Below, in pieces: positions 52,616 to 64,000 of a stretch of 64,000 bases of DNA. Each line of letters opens with the position of its first letter. Within the stretch, counting starts at the first letter, position 1. The DNA is from Ctena decussata (lineage: Eukaryota > Mollusca > Bivalvia > Lucinida > Lucinidae). The notes beneath the pieces were generated by a model that saw only the letters and a list, made by a program, of their open reading frames with translations, was not told the origin of the DNA and made no database searches. Location: NCBI GenBank assembly GCA_963989385.1, contig OZ022500.1, forward strand, positions 18,180,460 to 18,244,459, written 5' to 3'. The position numbers were made by a program, and so were the translations under genes.

Positions 52616-52812
52616 CAGAGCCCGAGATAATCCACAATTTTCGGAGCCGAAAATTAGGGTTTTCCTCTTATTCTCATAACATTGTAAAAACATATGAAAT
52701 GTGAACTAATCAGAATTGCCTCATATGAGGCAATTCTAATTAGATCCCATTTCATATGCATAAAAAAAACAAAATTTTCATTCCCAAAAATTTCATATTA
52801 TCCAGAGCTCTG
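52616..52812. mobile_element. Fold-back MITE, diverged GAGCTC family
   Basis: CAGAGCCCGAGATAAT and ATTATCCAGAGCTCTG ends. The inner arms CATATGAAATGTGAACTAAT and ATTAGATCCCATTTCATATG and the centre AATTGCCTCATATGAGGCAATT pair. The inner sequence differs from the 2510-type copies, a separate subfamily with the same ends. Confidence 0.75.
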
Positions 52813-53238
52813 TAGCTTCCGAAGAGCTAGCTCCCTTTTTAATGAGCAAAACAGTTTTTGCTCAAAGTACCTTGGCATTTATCCAAACCAAAGAGCAATA
52901 TTTTCTTGTTAATTTCTGCACAGAAGCTATTAGAAAGTTTCATGTCATAAAATGTCGAAACTGTCTGCTATTGGTGTAAGTTTCAGGGGAACAATTATAC
53001 AAAGTGCATCGCAAGGCAAAACTGTAAATATTCACAAGATTCTATTTCCATGACGACAGAGACCATGTAATATAAATGGAAATATGAATTAGCGTCTGAA
53101 AATCAATGAATACAGATGAATATTGTAATCCAAAATTAGGAGGCAGCTCGTCAGTATGCAATAATCTGCCCGAAACCATTAATCTGTAATGCTGTTATGT
53201 TAATCTCACAAAAATTCTGTCATTTTCGGAGTACAGTG

Positions 53239-54473
53239 CAGGCTTGCAAGTGGCTTTTCATGAAAAAGTAGGAAAAAAGAAGGAATCATTTCATGAAAAA
53301 AGTAGGAAAAAAGTAGGAAAAAGTAGGAATCATATGATCAAAAGTAGGAATTATTTATACAATTTTACCAATAAATCTCGTATATATTAACTCACTTAAA
53401 CGCTGCAGAACAGTTCAGAAAAACTCCAGTCACAAGATGTAAGGGCTGTTTAATTTCAGGAGGCTCTGAAATCTTACTGTTCATGCTGCTGTCAACCTGA
53501 ATTTTTTTTTATTTATTAATCAAATAATTGAACGTTTAAACAAACCATAAAACATAGTGAAAGAACTGTTCAATGTTGTTCCAGAGAGAAAGAGAACCAG
53601 GTGGTAAGATGCTTGTATGAAAATGTTGCTTTGAACAAGATATAATGGTAGTTTAAATGAAATAGAAGGACCTGAGTGTGATCTGTCAGGGCACAAGGAA
53701 TAAGAGCAGTCAGAAATTCAATTTCAGAGTAGAATGGACAGCGTCCCAATGTCTTTCTGTGGAACATGCATTAGAATGAGTATACAATTAAAAATACCTT
53801 ACTTTGTCAATTGATTAACAAGCACAACTACTGCAAGATGAGTAAAAGCAGTCATTTCTACCTCTAGTCAGCCCCTGAAATACTACCATTTGCAAGTCTG
53901 AATACCCACCAGAAGTTGTTTTGGCTTAAAAAGAATGACTAAAATGATATCTATTCATGTATAAATGGGGGGTCTGGGGGGCTGCGCCCCCCAGAAGCCC
54001 AAAACAATTTAGAAAATCACATTCTGACAATGCTCCCCAGCACCTCAAAATTAAGAGCTTGCTTCCTAGCTCCCTGAAAATAATTGCTAGTGCTCACCAG
54101 CTCCCTGAAAATAAATGGCCATTCTCCCCAGCTACCCAAAACCCTTGGGAGGGCCTCACCCTTCAGATTAAGCAACATGCATGTTCAAAATGTTCAACAC
54201 ATTTCCAGAAAGGCACCACTGCATAAGAGATAAACAATAGCATATTCAAAGACGGTAAGAAACTCATCAATAGAATATGCCATCAGTCCTTATATCATGT
54301 AGCATGTTTCATTCTGCAACAGACTAAAATATTTTGAAATATACATTTTTTATTTTCATTTTCATTCAAAAAGTAGGAATAGTAGGAATATTTTTGAAAA
54401 AAGTAGGAAAAAAGTAGGAACAGGGCAAAAAAGTAGGAAAAAGTAGGAAAAAGTAGGACTACTTGTAAGCCTG
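53239..54473. mobile_element. 1.2 kb hAT-like element with AAGTAGGAA-rich TIRs
   Basis: CAGGCTTGCAAGTGG at the left and the complement CAGGCTTACAAGTAG at the right, followed on each side by arrays of AAAAAGTAGGAA (53266-53350 and 54366-54465). Unusually the arrays are in direct and not inverted orientation. TACAGTG flanks both ends (53232-53238, 54474-54480). Inside is GGGGGGCTGCGCCCCCC (53972-53992), an exact GC palindrome common in invertebrate DNA-transposon remnants, and CTCCCTGAAAATAA repeats (54068-54115). No intact transposase. Confidence 0.8.
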
Positions 54474-54511
54474 TACAGTGTTACAACTGAGGAAAGAAAC
54501 ATCAGCCCCTG

Positions 54512-54529
54512 CCCCCCCCCCCCCCCCCC
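54512..54529. repeat. Poly-C tract
   Basis: Eighteen C after GCCCCTG; directly followed by ATCCCCCCTCA. Confidence 0.9.
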
Positions 54530-54539
54530 ATCCCCCCTC

Positions 54540-55255
54540 AAGAGCTCAAGAGATAAATCGAAGAGAGGGGTTAGTACTAGGGACTCAGAATCCCAAGGTT
54601 TTGGGCTCAAATCCTAATCTGGTGCAGTGATTCTATTTAAACTTTATTTCTCCATCAATTTTTCATTTAGTCTGAAATGACAGAAATATTGAATGTGCTG
54701 TAAACCTGATATCATCCCAGAGACTTATCTACTGCTCCATATTTTTGTTCTTTTTCATACCGCATAAAATTTTAAAAGAACAGCACACTGCTGAATATCA
54801 AATAATGACTCTAACGGCTAAATATCATCTAATATATCAACTACATCGAACCCTTTCAAACTCTTCTTAAAATGCCACACCTCATCCCATCTCACCATTC
54901 AGCCAGTATAGCAGCTCATCTAACAAAATGATGAAAATTCCTCAAGTTACAAATAGATCCAGGTATGGGTAGGTCTGATAATTTCTTCTTCACAACTTAC
55001 ATACTGCTTGGTCCCTCATTAGAACCGCCCGGAATTTCTAAAATGGTTACAATATACATGTATCTGTCTACAATGAAAAGAAGAAACTATCATTACAATG
55101 CAACCCCATTCTGCAGTGTTGCACAACTTTACAAACTTTATAAACTCAGTTTAATCTCAAGCCATATATAGATCCAAATTAAAATTACTTTAAGAGCACA
55201 ATAAAATCCCAAGACATTAAACTGAAGCCTTGTAACGATGCACTAAGACTGCGTA
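54540..55255. other. Unassigned AT-rich stretch
   Basis: No repeat family, RNA gene or credible exon seen. Confidence 0.35.
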
Positions 55256-55289
55256 ATGCTATAATATATGAAGCCTTCACGCTTGTGCA

Positions 55290-55460
55290 AACTGCCATAA
55301 ATCAGACCAGTCTGCAAACCCTGACCAGAATCTTCGTTTTCCATTTTCACTATATGATCCATATGATTCCTTATAATAGTCATAACTTGTTGGTCAAAGA
55401 GGGATGACTCAGATCAGCATGCACAAATGTGCAGGCTGATCTGAGTCCTCACTCTTTTCA
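55290..55460. repeat. Worn palindrome of the CTCAGATCAGCCTG type
   Basis: GACTCAGATCAGCATGCACA pairs with TGTGCAGGCTGATCTGAGTC (about 55407-55447) as a clean hairpin. The left block with GCAAACCCTGACCAGAATC looks like a decayed second arm. Confidence 0.65.
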
Positions 55461-55469
55461 CATCCTGGT

Positions 55470-56395
55470 CTCATATGTATCAAAGATCAAAGAAGCAATT
55501 TTAATTCCAGTTACAAAAATACAGTGAAAAAATTCTTTTAGAATGTTCAGTTTACAATTCCAGAGTTAAAACTACAGTAAAATGATTTTGTCACGTTAAA
55601 CAATACTGCTGGTGCAATGTTCTACCCATTTCTAAATCACAGGATTATTTTCAGATTAAAAACCTTTTAGCCGATTTATTACAAAACCCTAATTCAATTT
55701 TAAAAGCGCAAGCCCTCTAATCCAATAGTGGATTGAGGCAGAGCATGCGAAAAAGCAAGCGACGAGACCTCCTTATAAAAGTAATTTTTCGTCTTGATGA
55801 TTTGGCTACTTTTGTTGATCATTAGGAATTTACCTCAATGAAAGTTTCTTACATGATACCACCATATTTTTACTTTGTGTTTTATTTTTTTTTTTTTTTT
55901 TTTACACCAAGATTTGGGTTAATCTTTTCACATGTATCAATGTGCTCCTTTTCCCTTTTGGATCCTCAAGAATTCCAGGAATTTCAATCTTGATTTAATT
56001 TCTGCCAATAAATTTCTGGTATGAAAATTCAATTGCAAACTGAGTAAGAATTGTTATTGATCAGCCTTGTTTCCCCTAATGAATAAATGGGGGGAAGGAG
56101 TTTCGTATGCATAATGCGATTCTTTTAATGAAACTTAGACCCCTTAATCAAGGAATTTTTCACTGGCCTCCTAATGTCTTCAAACAAAAATAACATGACA
56201 GTCTCGAAGGAATAAGACTTTAGGCTTCTCAACTAGGCAAAACTGAGGTAGGCGTCAAGCCACAGAATGTAAATGAGGAGAATATTCTCTGATTTTAGGG
56301 AGAACCTAAATGATACTTGCCAATATGTTCCATACATTTAAACTTCTCCTTCACCTCAGAACAGGGAGACGTTAGATCCTACAAGCAAATTCGGT
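55470..56395. other. Unassigned AT-rich stretch
   Basis: A T-run at 55886-55903; nothing else recognisable. Confidence 0.35.
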
Positions 56396-56402
56396 GAATT
56401 TA

Positions 56403-57629
56403 TATCCCCCGCCGAAGTGGCTCTAATTTTTATGGTTTATTTTAAGTTAAAGAAAATTTCGCTCACTGGTTACTTAGTTACGGCTGAACTTAAGGATTAT
56501 AAATAAAATCAAGGACAATAACTCTGGGATAAGTGAGGCATAAGCTGAAGCTGTTCTTAAACACTTGTCTCATCATCACTGCACTATGATGATACATTTC
56601 TGAGTCAGTTTCAAGAAATTTTGTTCCAAGAATTTTTGTTCACTGATACCTTAGTTATGGCTAATTTGTGGATTTTAAATCAATTCAAGGGCATTAAATC
56701 ATGCACTACTCGAGCGATTACGACAAAACTTAATGTGCCCTGCTGTGTCATGACAATACATAATTATTCCATTCATTGGTTACTTAGTTATGACGAATTG
56801 TAAACAATATCAAGGGCAATAACTCTGGGATAAGTGAAGCTGTTCTTAAACACTTGTCTCATCATTACTGCACTATAAAGATACATTTCTGAGTCAGTTT
56901 CAAGAAATTTTGTTCCAAGAATATTTGTTCACTGATACCTTAGTTATGGCTAATTTGTAGACTTTAAATCAATTCAAGGGCATTAAATCATGCACTACCG
57001 GAGCGATTATGACAAAACTTAATGTGCCCTGCTGTGTCATGACAATACATAATTATTTTAAGTTTCATGAAATTCCATTCATAGGTTATTTAGTTTTGAC
57101 TCAATTTGTTGCCAATTCAAGGGCAATAACTCATTGCTTACTGAAGCAATTCCGACAAAACATAAGATGCACCAATGTGATATGGTGATACATATTTAGT
57201 ATAAGTTTTATAGAATTCTGTCCATTGATTACTGAATTATGGCTGAATTTGTCCACCTTAAATTGATTCAAGGGCAATAACTCATGCACTACTGATGCCC
57301 TTCTGACAAAACTTTATGTGCATAACAGCATTATGGTGATACATATTCAGTATGAGTTTCATGAAGTTTTGATAAATAGTTACTTAGTTATAACTCATTT
57401 TATTAATTTTAAGTCCATTAAAGGGCAATATCTCATATGCACTACTGAAGTCAGTCTGACGAAACTTCACTTGCATCAGCGCATTATAGTGATATATTTT
57501 TGTTTTAAGTTTCATGAAATTCAGTCCAGTGGTTACTTAGTTATGGCTCCAGACGGAAGGACGGATGGACAGACAGACAGACAGACGGACATGGAGAAAA
57601 CTATATCCCTCCGCCTTCGGCGGGGGATA
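56403..57629 (+). mobile_element. Pearl-like element, copy 4
   Basis: Left TATCCCCCGCCGAAGTGG; right a hairpin CCCTCCGCC TTCGGCGGGGGATA (about 57606-57629) that is the inverse of the left end. ACGGAAGGACGGATGGACAG and (GACA)n at 57551-57590 precede it. The interior has about seven ~150 bp repeats. This is the cleanest of the pearl-like copies: both ends, core array, tetranucleotide tract and hairpin are all present. Confidence 0.85.
56430..57545. repeat. ~150 bp core tandem repeats of pearl-like copy 4
   Basis: Units repeat TCAAGGGCAATAACTC, CACTACTGAAGC, GACAAAACTTAATGTGC, AGTTTCATGAAATTC and TTACTTAGTTATGGCT. A two-unit block is also duplicated (56496-56757 versus 56800-57060, with CTGAGTCAGTTTCAAGAAAT), giving a higher-order repeat of about 304 bp. 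Confidence 0.85.
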
Positions 57630-57839
57630 ACAAGGAGTACTGCATTCTTTCTCTTGTTTGATATCCCTGTGAGGTAATTGTAAACTGTAAGAATTTCATG
57701 GAACGCTGCTATGCATTGCCACAAAACAAACTTAACCCTTTAAGCACCAAAAAGAAGAAAACAAAATTTACAGCTGCAAAATTTCAAACGATTCGTTGTC
57801 CAGGATATTTCTCATTGAGAAATCAAAGACTATAGGGCG

Positions 57840-57906
57840 AACAGTGTAGATCTATATGAGGTGGCTCATTATGAGCAACCTCATCAGGATCTTACACTGT
57901 TTGCAA
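57840..57906. repeat. Palindrome, GAGGTGGCTCATTATGAGC core subfamily
   Basis: GAACAGTGTAGATC / GATCTTACACTGTTTGC flank GAGGTGGCTCATTATGAGCAACCTC. Same outer arms as the GCAAACAGTG family with a different centre; a half copy is at 26653. Confidence 0.7.
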
Positions 57907-57909
57907 ATT

Positions 57910-58665
57910 TAGCTATTTTCATCTCTAGGAAGTGCTTAGAGTTAAACCAGAAAACTCAACAACTTTATGCTTCCAAAGCCAGTTCTGAAAATGGAATATT
58001 CTTTTAGTTAGAAGTGAGACAATAAAACTATGGACCTGCATCTAACATAAATCCATGTTCAAGTCCTGCAAAAACTGTCAGCCTTTATGAAACTTTAACC
58101 CAAATATCAAATATTTTAAAATAAAGCCCACATTGACCCTGAGATCATGTACTCGTAATGTGTGTTGGGGTAAGTTTACAAACTTTAATTGAAACTTTAA
58201 CCATTATTTTAATGATGCCAGGGAGGCCCAAGCAGACCCTAGTGACTGCTTGGTTCATGTAGGTGAGCTAAAAACGTAAGTGGAGCTCTGCAGAGTCTGT
58301 TAAAAATGCCTCTTTTCTGCAAACGTGGCCATGTGGTACAGTTGCATAATAATTGCATATCTGACCTAGGTTTACAGTTTACAAAGGCAACTCTCTCCAA
58401 ATAAAGAGAGAGCACACAAGCTGAATGTTTTGGCCTGCAGCTACAGAAACTGTAAAATCCATACACAATACAAAGAGATTAGTTCCAATTAAAGCTGACT
58501 GGACAGTTTTCCCAATACCATTTCCTGCACAGGACGGAATTTAGCCTTGATTAGGATGATGAAAGTCAAAGAATTTCCTAACTGCCAGCTTAACTAAGAA
58601 GAAACTGTATAAGAGAGGTATAGTGAGACAAGTCAGCCCTCAAAACTATATTTTTTATAGTAGTC
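57910..58665. other. Unassigned non-coding stretch
   Basis: No supportable feature. Confidence 0.35.
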
Positions 58666-58670
58666 CTTTT

Positions 58671-58920
58671 TCCCGAGGGGGAATGCCAATTTCCCTACCT
58701 GTGCTTTCGACTGAGTCTGTACTATAAAAAGTGGCTTTCGACTGAGATAAGATCGTAAGCATTACCAATAATGGTAAATGGTACTACATGTACTGTTAAT
58801 GGCTGTGGACCGAGCTGATACTGCTGTTGACTGTCTCGGTCGACAGCCACTTTTGCATGTATGGTAACTGACTGACTCAGTCAAAACCACAGGTAGCCAA
58901 ACTGGTATTACCCCTGCGGT
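58671..58920. mobile_element. Fold-back element, CACAGGTAG / GGTCGACAGCCACTTTTGCATG family
   Basis: CCCTACCTGTGCTTTCGACTGAGTC pairs with the complementary GACTCAGTCAAAACCACAGGTAG (only parts shown), and AAAAAGTGGCTTTCGACTGAG with CTCGGTCGACAGCCACTTTT. The outer flanks CCCGAGGGGGAATGCCAATT and ACTGGTATTACCCCTGCGG also pair. Related pieces at 18310 and 62405. Confidence 0.65.
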
Positions 58921-58929
58921 TTTAATGCA

Positions 58930-59860
58930 TATACAGTCAATAGTCCCGGGGTAAAGTTGAAATTCTGATTCACCTGTGTAATTTGCTGATTTGCATATTA
59001 ACTGAACATACATGGGCTACGATCGGGTGAAACAAACCATACATCAATGATAAATATATACAATCTTCATAACAATCAGCTTACATTCTCACTGAACAAA
59101 AATTATGCAGAAGACACTGTCTCGCCTGTCAGCACACTGTCACAAAACAAGAGCTAAACCACAAATCTTGCCAAAAGTTGACACTGCAGCTGACTGAAAA
59201 GTAATACATGTATAGATCTTCTACGAATTTTAAAAACTGTTTACACTTTCTAGTTCAGTGGTGGTAGGGTTTATTCACTGAATAAGGGATGTCACACCTG
59301 TAAGATTCAGCATACTATGCATGTGCAATCAGTGCACTGTTCAAAGTCTGTCACCTGGCTAGTTTTGCATAAATACATGCTTAGAAGTCATCCCTATGTC
59401 TCCTTAAAATAAAAGCATCGAAAAGGCCAAATTTTAGACTGAATGATTCGAATGCTTAGACTCTGCTGTTGAAATATTTGAACTTGTCTCTTAACTAAAA
59501 CTAAAAACTTGCGGAAACTGGACCTAAAAACTAAAGATTTGGGGAAACTGCTATTTAGAAGGCCTTGAATAAACGGCATATAGGCAATACAAGGTCTTGA
59601 GCAACAGGTTTGAAACTATAAGAACTTTTTGACCGGCTTTCACTAAGACAGTTTTAGGCTATCTAGATATACCTCTTGGCATAGACATAATATGACATCT
59701 TTCCCTCTTCATTTTATTCATTTTACTGTATATCCTGTACAAGCATATACTTGGGATTTTCAGTCCAGAGATATACAAACAAAGGTGCGAATTTGGTCTT
59801 ACAGGCACATAAATGTTCTAAAATGGTCTTCAAAAGTTTTACCACCTCACTAAATATTGG
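58930..59860. other. Unassigned non-coding stretch
   Basis: A local repeat of AACTAAAAACT and GGGGAAACTG at 59497-59550; nothing else. Confidence 0.35.
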
Positions 59861-59940
59861 GGCAGTAATGTCTGAGCAAACACTGTAGACCAAGGTCAGA
59901 CTGTTCAGAGACTGCAGTAGTATTTCCCATTCTGTCAGCA
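59850..59940. repeat. Worn GCAAACAGTG-type MITE half
   Basis: CTAAATATTGGGGCAGTAAT, TGAGCAAACACTGTAGACC and GGTCAGACTGTTC, with the right arm mostly lost. Confidence 0.5.
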
Positions 59941-59949
59941 CTTTTGTGT

Positions 59950-62395
59950 CAAATCAATAATTGTCAATTAAATCAGTGAAAGTCAAATCAGCTTAGTTTC
60001 GGTTTACAATCGGATAGCTTCAATATGTTAAATTAAAGCTGTCATGGTAAGGTGTTATATCAGTAAGCAGTCAGCTGTAGCAGAAAAGGCTTAAATTGTG
60101 CTAAAATGGGCATTCAACCTTAGCGAAAAGTGGACTTGGCCGTTACGGTTCAGACCTGTTCTTAAAATTTGTATAAGACCTTATAGTCCGGGGGCATATG
60201 TCGTTCCCGTGAACATTCGTGTTAATTTTTGGCAACATATATCAACTTCATTAGTGGTGGGTACACAATGGAAAAACACATGTTGCCATTTTTTTCTAAT
60301 GACTCTTTGGCCGTAACGTATTTGTGTTAAAATCATGTAATGTCTAGGTAGCTCCTTATGTTTTATTTTTATTCTTGTTTTTTTTATAGAATAATCTGTA
60401 AGTATTAGAAAATACAGCTAAGTTTGGTTTTTCATCATTAACTACCACAAGTAGTAACGTAAATAACTTTAATTTATAACATAGTCCATTATAATACAAC
60501 TTCCAGTATTACGTCATTATCTCTCACAGAACATTTATGAAAATACCATCCTAGTAGTTCTTATGGAACACTATTTATTTGGTGCTACCAGCCTTATTAC
60601 CAAGTAGTTTAAGGACTTCATGAGGTGTGTGTTATACGTGACGAAACTAAAAATATCTCAAACCGTAATAAATAAGACTTGACAGATTCAGAACAGGCAC
60701 ACCAGATTTTGCTGCTTGCTTATTTTTATAGCATAAACGAAATTTTTTTTGATGCTATTGCCCAGCTACTCAAATGTACTATTCTTGATGCAGTAACATA
60801 CGTGACGTCTTTGTATATAAAGCAAAAACTGCTAAAACAGACTTATTACTTTAAAGAAAAAAATTGCAATCATAAACAAGCATTCGATTTGTATAAAAGT
60901 GCCAAATAAAGTGATATAGTCAGTTTGAGGAAGTTGAAACCTGATCGGCGACTTTCCTGGTCATGGTAAGTCAAACATTACCAGTAATCAGAAATTCAAA
61001 ATATTATTGAAAATATCTGGTACATTTAACATACAAGTTGTAAGTATCTAAAACAGAAAATATAACCTTACCCTTGAAGAGTGAAGCCACACTGTTACCT
61101 AACAAAGCTAACGCGAAAATTTGCTGACAAAGAATACTTAGGTTTGTAAGACTTTCACGTATTTACGTGACCAAGGGGAACATTATTGATCAGCTTAGGT
61201 CGAGAAACGAAACTAACCCCAGGTTAAAACGTTGCAGGGTAGTTTATTACATAGGTATATCTGGTCTACAGTTATAGTTCACAACTGTAATGCACTAGTT
61301 GGGACCTTAAGAGTACAATGTTACACACAATTATTATAAGTAGAAGGAAAAGAATGAAAGAAAGTTGTTTCACGGGCTATCACAGCAATAAAAATACATG
61401 TATACATAGACTTTTTTTAAAAGATTTTCTTTACGTTCATGCCATTTTCTCCCCTTTTGCATACTAGAATGGTTATATGCAACAGTCTCTTAAAAGAACT
61501 GATTCAGCATGGAACCTATGCTTACTTTTGATTTAACAGTTAATCTATTTTTTTAAGGGACAGAGTTCAACAGAGTTCTAAGCCACATATCGAAATGGCA
61601 AGTAAAGATGACAAAGTATTTTGAAGTAGGATATTGCTGTTCTGTGATATCTTGGCGAATCCCACTTTTTCCAAATAATTTATCGAACCATAATTTTACT
61701 TTGCAGCACGATAACAAAACAAAGAGAAGGAAATCGGAACGAGTAACGAAAACAACCAGTCACTGAGTAGTTTATATAGTTCTCATATCTTATATGCTCA
61801 AACAGCAGTATATTAGTTCTGAATAGCAATAAGGAAATGGTACAAGTGATGCATGTAAATAACCTTAATCCCTGATTTTCAAATGATTTTATTGACTTTG
61901 ATCATATTACCATATTGCAGCTTAGCAATAATCACGGAAATAAACTTAGTATTTATTTAATGTTACTGCTATTCTGGATGATCCTTGTCCAGATATTTAA
62001 TATACAGTATTATGACGCCGGTAATATCAATACAACAACTGAAGAAATATACATAATAAAAGTTGACTGATCAAAGTTAAATTAGACTTTTGTTACATTA
62101 ACCTGTGTGTGATAATGTGTCCGAACATAGACAGGGGTGTACAGTATTACTTGACCAAATAAATCTTAATAATGTTACACTGAGCGATACATGTCGGGTA
62201 CAGACCGATAATAAGACACACTGTGTTTCATAAAAAACATAGTTTTTCATTGTCACATTGTCACAGTGATAATTATATGTAGCAGTGTAACCGATGAGAG
62301 CAATACGAACGGGTAACGTTGTTTACAATTCAGCATGTAAGTTATAATAGCGGGATTAACACAATTTTCCTTTTGAGGTAGTACTGTGCAAAGGG
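59950..62395. other. CpG-containing stretch without recognisable genes
   Basis: CG dinucleotides are denser here (GGCCGTTACGG, CATACGTGACGTC) than at 44-59 kb. The short open frames have no recognisable domain. I see no exon, tRNA or repeat family that I can support. Confidence 0.35.
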
Positions 62396-62404
62396 CTGTT
62401 GAAT

Positions 62405-62560
62405 GAGAATAAAAATAGCAATAAGGGTATTATAAACAGTCACCTGAGCCGATACTTCTGTCAGTTGCCTTAGCTGACAGGTTCTTTTGCGTGTAAGTTG
62501 TCTGATTGGTTCGGTCGACAGCACAGGTAGGAAAATAGGTTTCACCTCTGTAACAGTTCT
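62405..62560 (+). repeat. Related copy of the GGTCGACAG...CACAGGTAG family
   Basis: TCAGTTGCCTTAGCTGACAG, GTTCTTTTGCGTGTAAGTTG, GGTTCGGTCGACAGCACAGG and TAGGAAAATAGGTTTCACC follow the order of the right half of 58671-58920. Confidence 0.5.
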
Positions 62561-62825
62561 AAACCTAGACATAAATCACTCATATCTAATATCAACTTAT
62601 ATATACATAATTTCCTGGTCGCATGTAATTTTAAATGATGGGTTTTGTGATGCTGCTACAAGTCAGATTAAATGTTAAGAAAGCTCTACATGCTTAAGGT
62701 GTAAAGATCTATATGTGTCCTGATGAGTTCTTGTGTGAATTAAGTAGCGAACTTTGCCATCTTAGTAGTGGTAAGTTAAATGTTCTCTGACATCTGAGCA
62801 TGAAGCCTTCGAAAACAGCTTTCTC

Positions 62826-62863
<38 letters not shown>
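62826..62863. repeat. (TAA)n microsatellite
   Basis: About 12 uninterrupted TAA units. Confidence 0.95.
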
Positions 62864-62864
<1 letters not shown>

Positions 62865-62879
62865 CAATCCCTGATAGAT

Positions 62880-63990
62880 AACAAACATGTAACGTAATGT
62901 TACTGTTACATTGCCTTTCAAGTACAGGACAACCCCATATAATTATAGTTCAAAGACATATTACTTGGTGTTTCTTCACGGTTTGATGTACATCTGCTAA
63001 CTTAAGACATAAAATATAACACTGAAGGGCTACACCATCTACAGTTAGCAATTTTTGGCAATTTAATGGAGATTCTTAAGAACAAAGTTGCATTTTCGCT
63101 TACTCTGTCAATGCTACTGCTAACTGCTACCTAACTAATTCAAAATATACAAGCAGTTCTTTCAAAGATGGGTCTGGTTCAATCAGATGAGACAGGGTGT
63201 CTTTATTAAAAACAGCACATCCTTACTTCATTCAAGCGATTCATTCAGATCATGGTTGTTTATTTTATTATTTATTTTTAGTTATAGTGATATACGTTAC
63301 AAGTCTTGCGTGATGGATAAGTCATCTTTTTAAAAAAGTTCAGTTTCTTTGTTTATATATCAAGATATTTAAAAAAGTCATGTTTATAAATTTATTTGCT
63401 CTCTACACTTCATATGTAACAATCGGCTGCTGTAAAGGCTAATATTACCCCACCCTCTACGTTGACCATTTTCTAGGTAATACACAGAAATATAATGTGG
63501 CAACAATGATTTCTGAGCTTCAAAGAGCTTCAAAGAGCCTGCCCTTGATAAGTATGATAAAGACATAAAATTAACAGATATGCCTACAGGGCCCCATTTG
63601 TATTGCACATGACCCTGGATTATTATCCCTCGGACAGTTATGTAACGTAATGTTACTGTTAAGATGCATTTTAAATAAAACACCAATGTCATTATAGTTA
63701 AGTGAACATAAGAATGGCGTTTCTCATGCTTACTAATACACTTTTCATCTTAAGACATAATACAAACTTCAACAGCCGTTAGCTCTTCTTACTAGTGTTT
63801 TGGGAATTCTTAAGAAATATGTTACATTCTGTCTTCGGTTGATATTGCCACTGCTAACTGCAACCTAACTGATTCAAAGTATATAAGGAATTATTTCAAG
63901 ATAAGAGGGGAACGATTCAAAGACAAGTGATATCACATGCTCATTAAGGACCACATGTATTAACTTCATTCCACCGATTTGGCATACTTT
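62880..63990. repeat. Diverged tandem duplication, ~750 bp apart
   Basis: ATGTAACGTAATGTTACTGTTA, CTTAAGACATAA, GATTCTTAAGAA / AATTCTTAAGAA, GCTAACTGCTACCTAACT / GCTAACTGCAACCTAACTG and TACTTCATTC / TAACTTCATTCC appear twice in the same order (62887-63240 and 63637-63975). Old duplication; more copies may continue past the window edge. Confidence 0.7.
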
Positions 63991-64000
63991 TCATAGTTCA

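Noticed and set aside
57318..57677. 119 aa plus-strand frame with GRTDGQTDRQTD
   Set aside because: The frame reads through pearl core repeats and the GACA tract.
60098..60316. 72 aa plus-strand frame starting MLKWAFNLSEKWTW
   Set aside because: No motif, no splice evidence and no repeat match; probably chance.

Overview
This window looks like nuclear DNA from a marine bivalve mollusc. The evidence is the repeat content. There are several pearl-like elements (tandem core repeats containing a GGGCAATAACTC-type motif, a GGAC/GACA tract, and a terminal hairpin). There are tRNA-derived SINEs with short tetranucleotide tails, many near-perfect palindromic MITEs, and an APE-type LINE of the jockey/CR1 kind with a 2A-like peptide. 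The species assignment is inference. There is no operon structure, no bacterial gene, no rRNA and no CRISPR. Apart from one weak candidate exon (2246-2405, minus strand) I see no host protein-coding gene, so the window is mostly intron and/or intergenic DNA shaped by transposition.

Layout. 0-13 kb: a pearl-like element (277-1691), a mariner-like MITE, fold-back MITEs of three families, a degenerate TCCAAAT/GAGACATAA array (3.5-4.1 kb), a ~50 bp minisatellite (9.6-10.3 kb), a 265 bp near-perfect inverted repeat (11669-11933) and a young SINE with a 14 bp target-site duplication (12597-12882). 13.2-21.6 kb: a visibly CpG-richer stretch with a 240 bp palindrome family, SINEs and CA/GA microsatellites. 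22-29 kb: a 1.5 kb TIR element inserted inside a palindrome (24228-25723) and a 2.1 kb TIR element with an 8 bp TSD (26933-29048) that carries a pearl-like element inside it.

29.6-38.0 kb: the only long genes. A minus-strand LINE (29613-37958) has an intact ORF1 (337 aa: coiled coil plus RRM-like domain) and an intact ORF2 (1239 aa: membrane segment, 2A-like GDIHPNPGP, endonuclease, reverse transcriptase, Cys/His tail). A 9 bp repeat AAACACCTT lies at both ends. Its 5' end carries a CRE (TGACGTCA) and a YY1-like site. About 2.7 kb of unrelated repeats, including a ~340 bp minisatellite, separates ORF1 from ORF2 and probably arrived later.

38-64 kb: more fold-back MITEs; a 3.2 kb element with long TIRs that begin with 44 bp tandem repeats (40474-43660) and contains three pearl-like units; a TA-flanked 738 bp element (45660-46397); head-to-head SINEs (48.0-48.4 kb); a 5'-truncated LINE tail with a TGG-to-TGA stop (51641-51933); a hAT-like 1.2 kb element with AAGTAGGAA arrays in its TIRs (53239-54473); another pearl-like element (56403-57629); and a diverged tandem duplication at the right edge.

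How they work together: only the 29.6-38 kb LINE encodes a plausible replication machinery. All other elements are non-autonomous and would depend on enzymes encoded outside the window. All coordinates come from reading by eye. Family names are by recognition and were not checked against a database.
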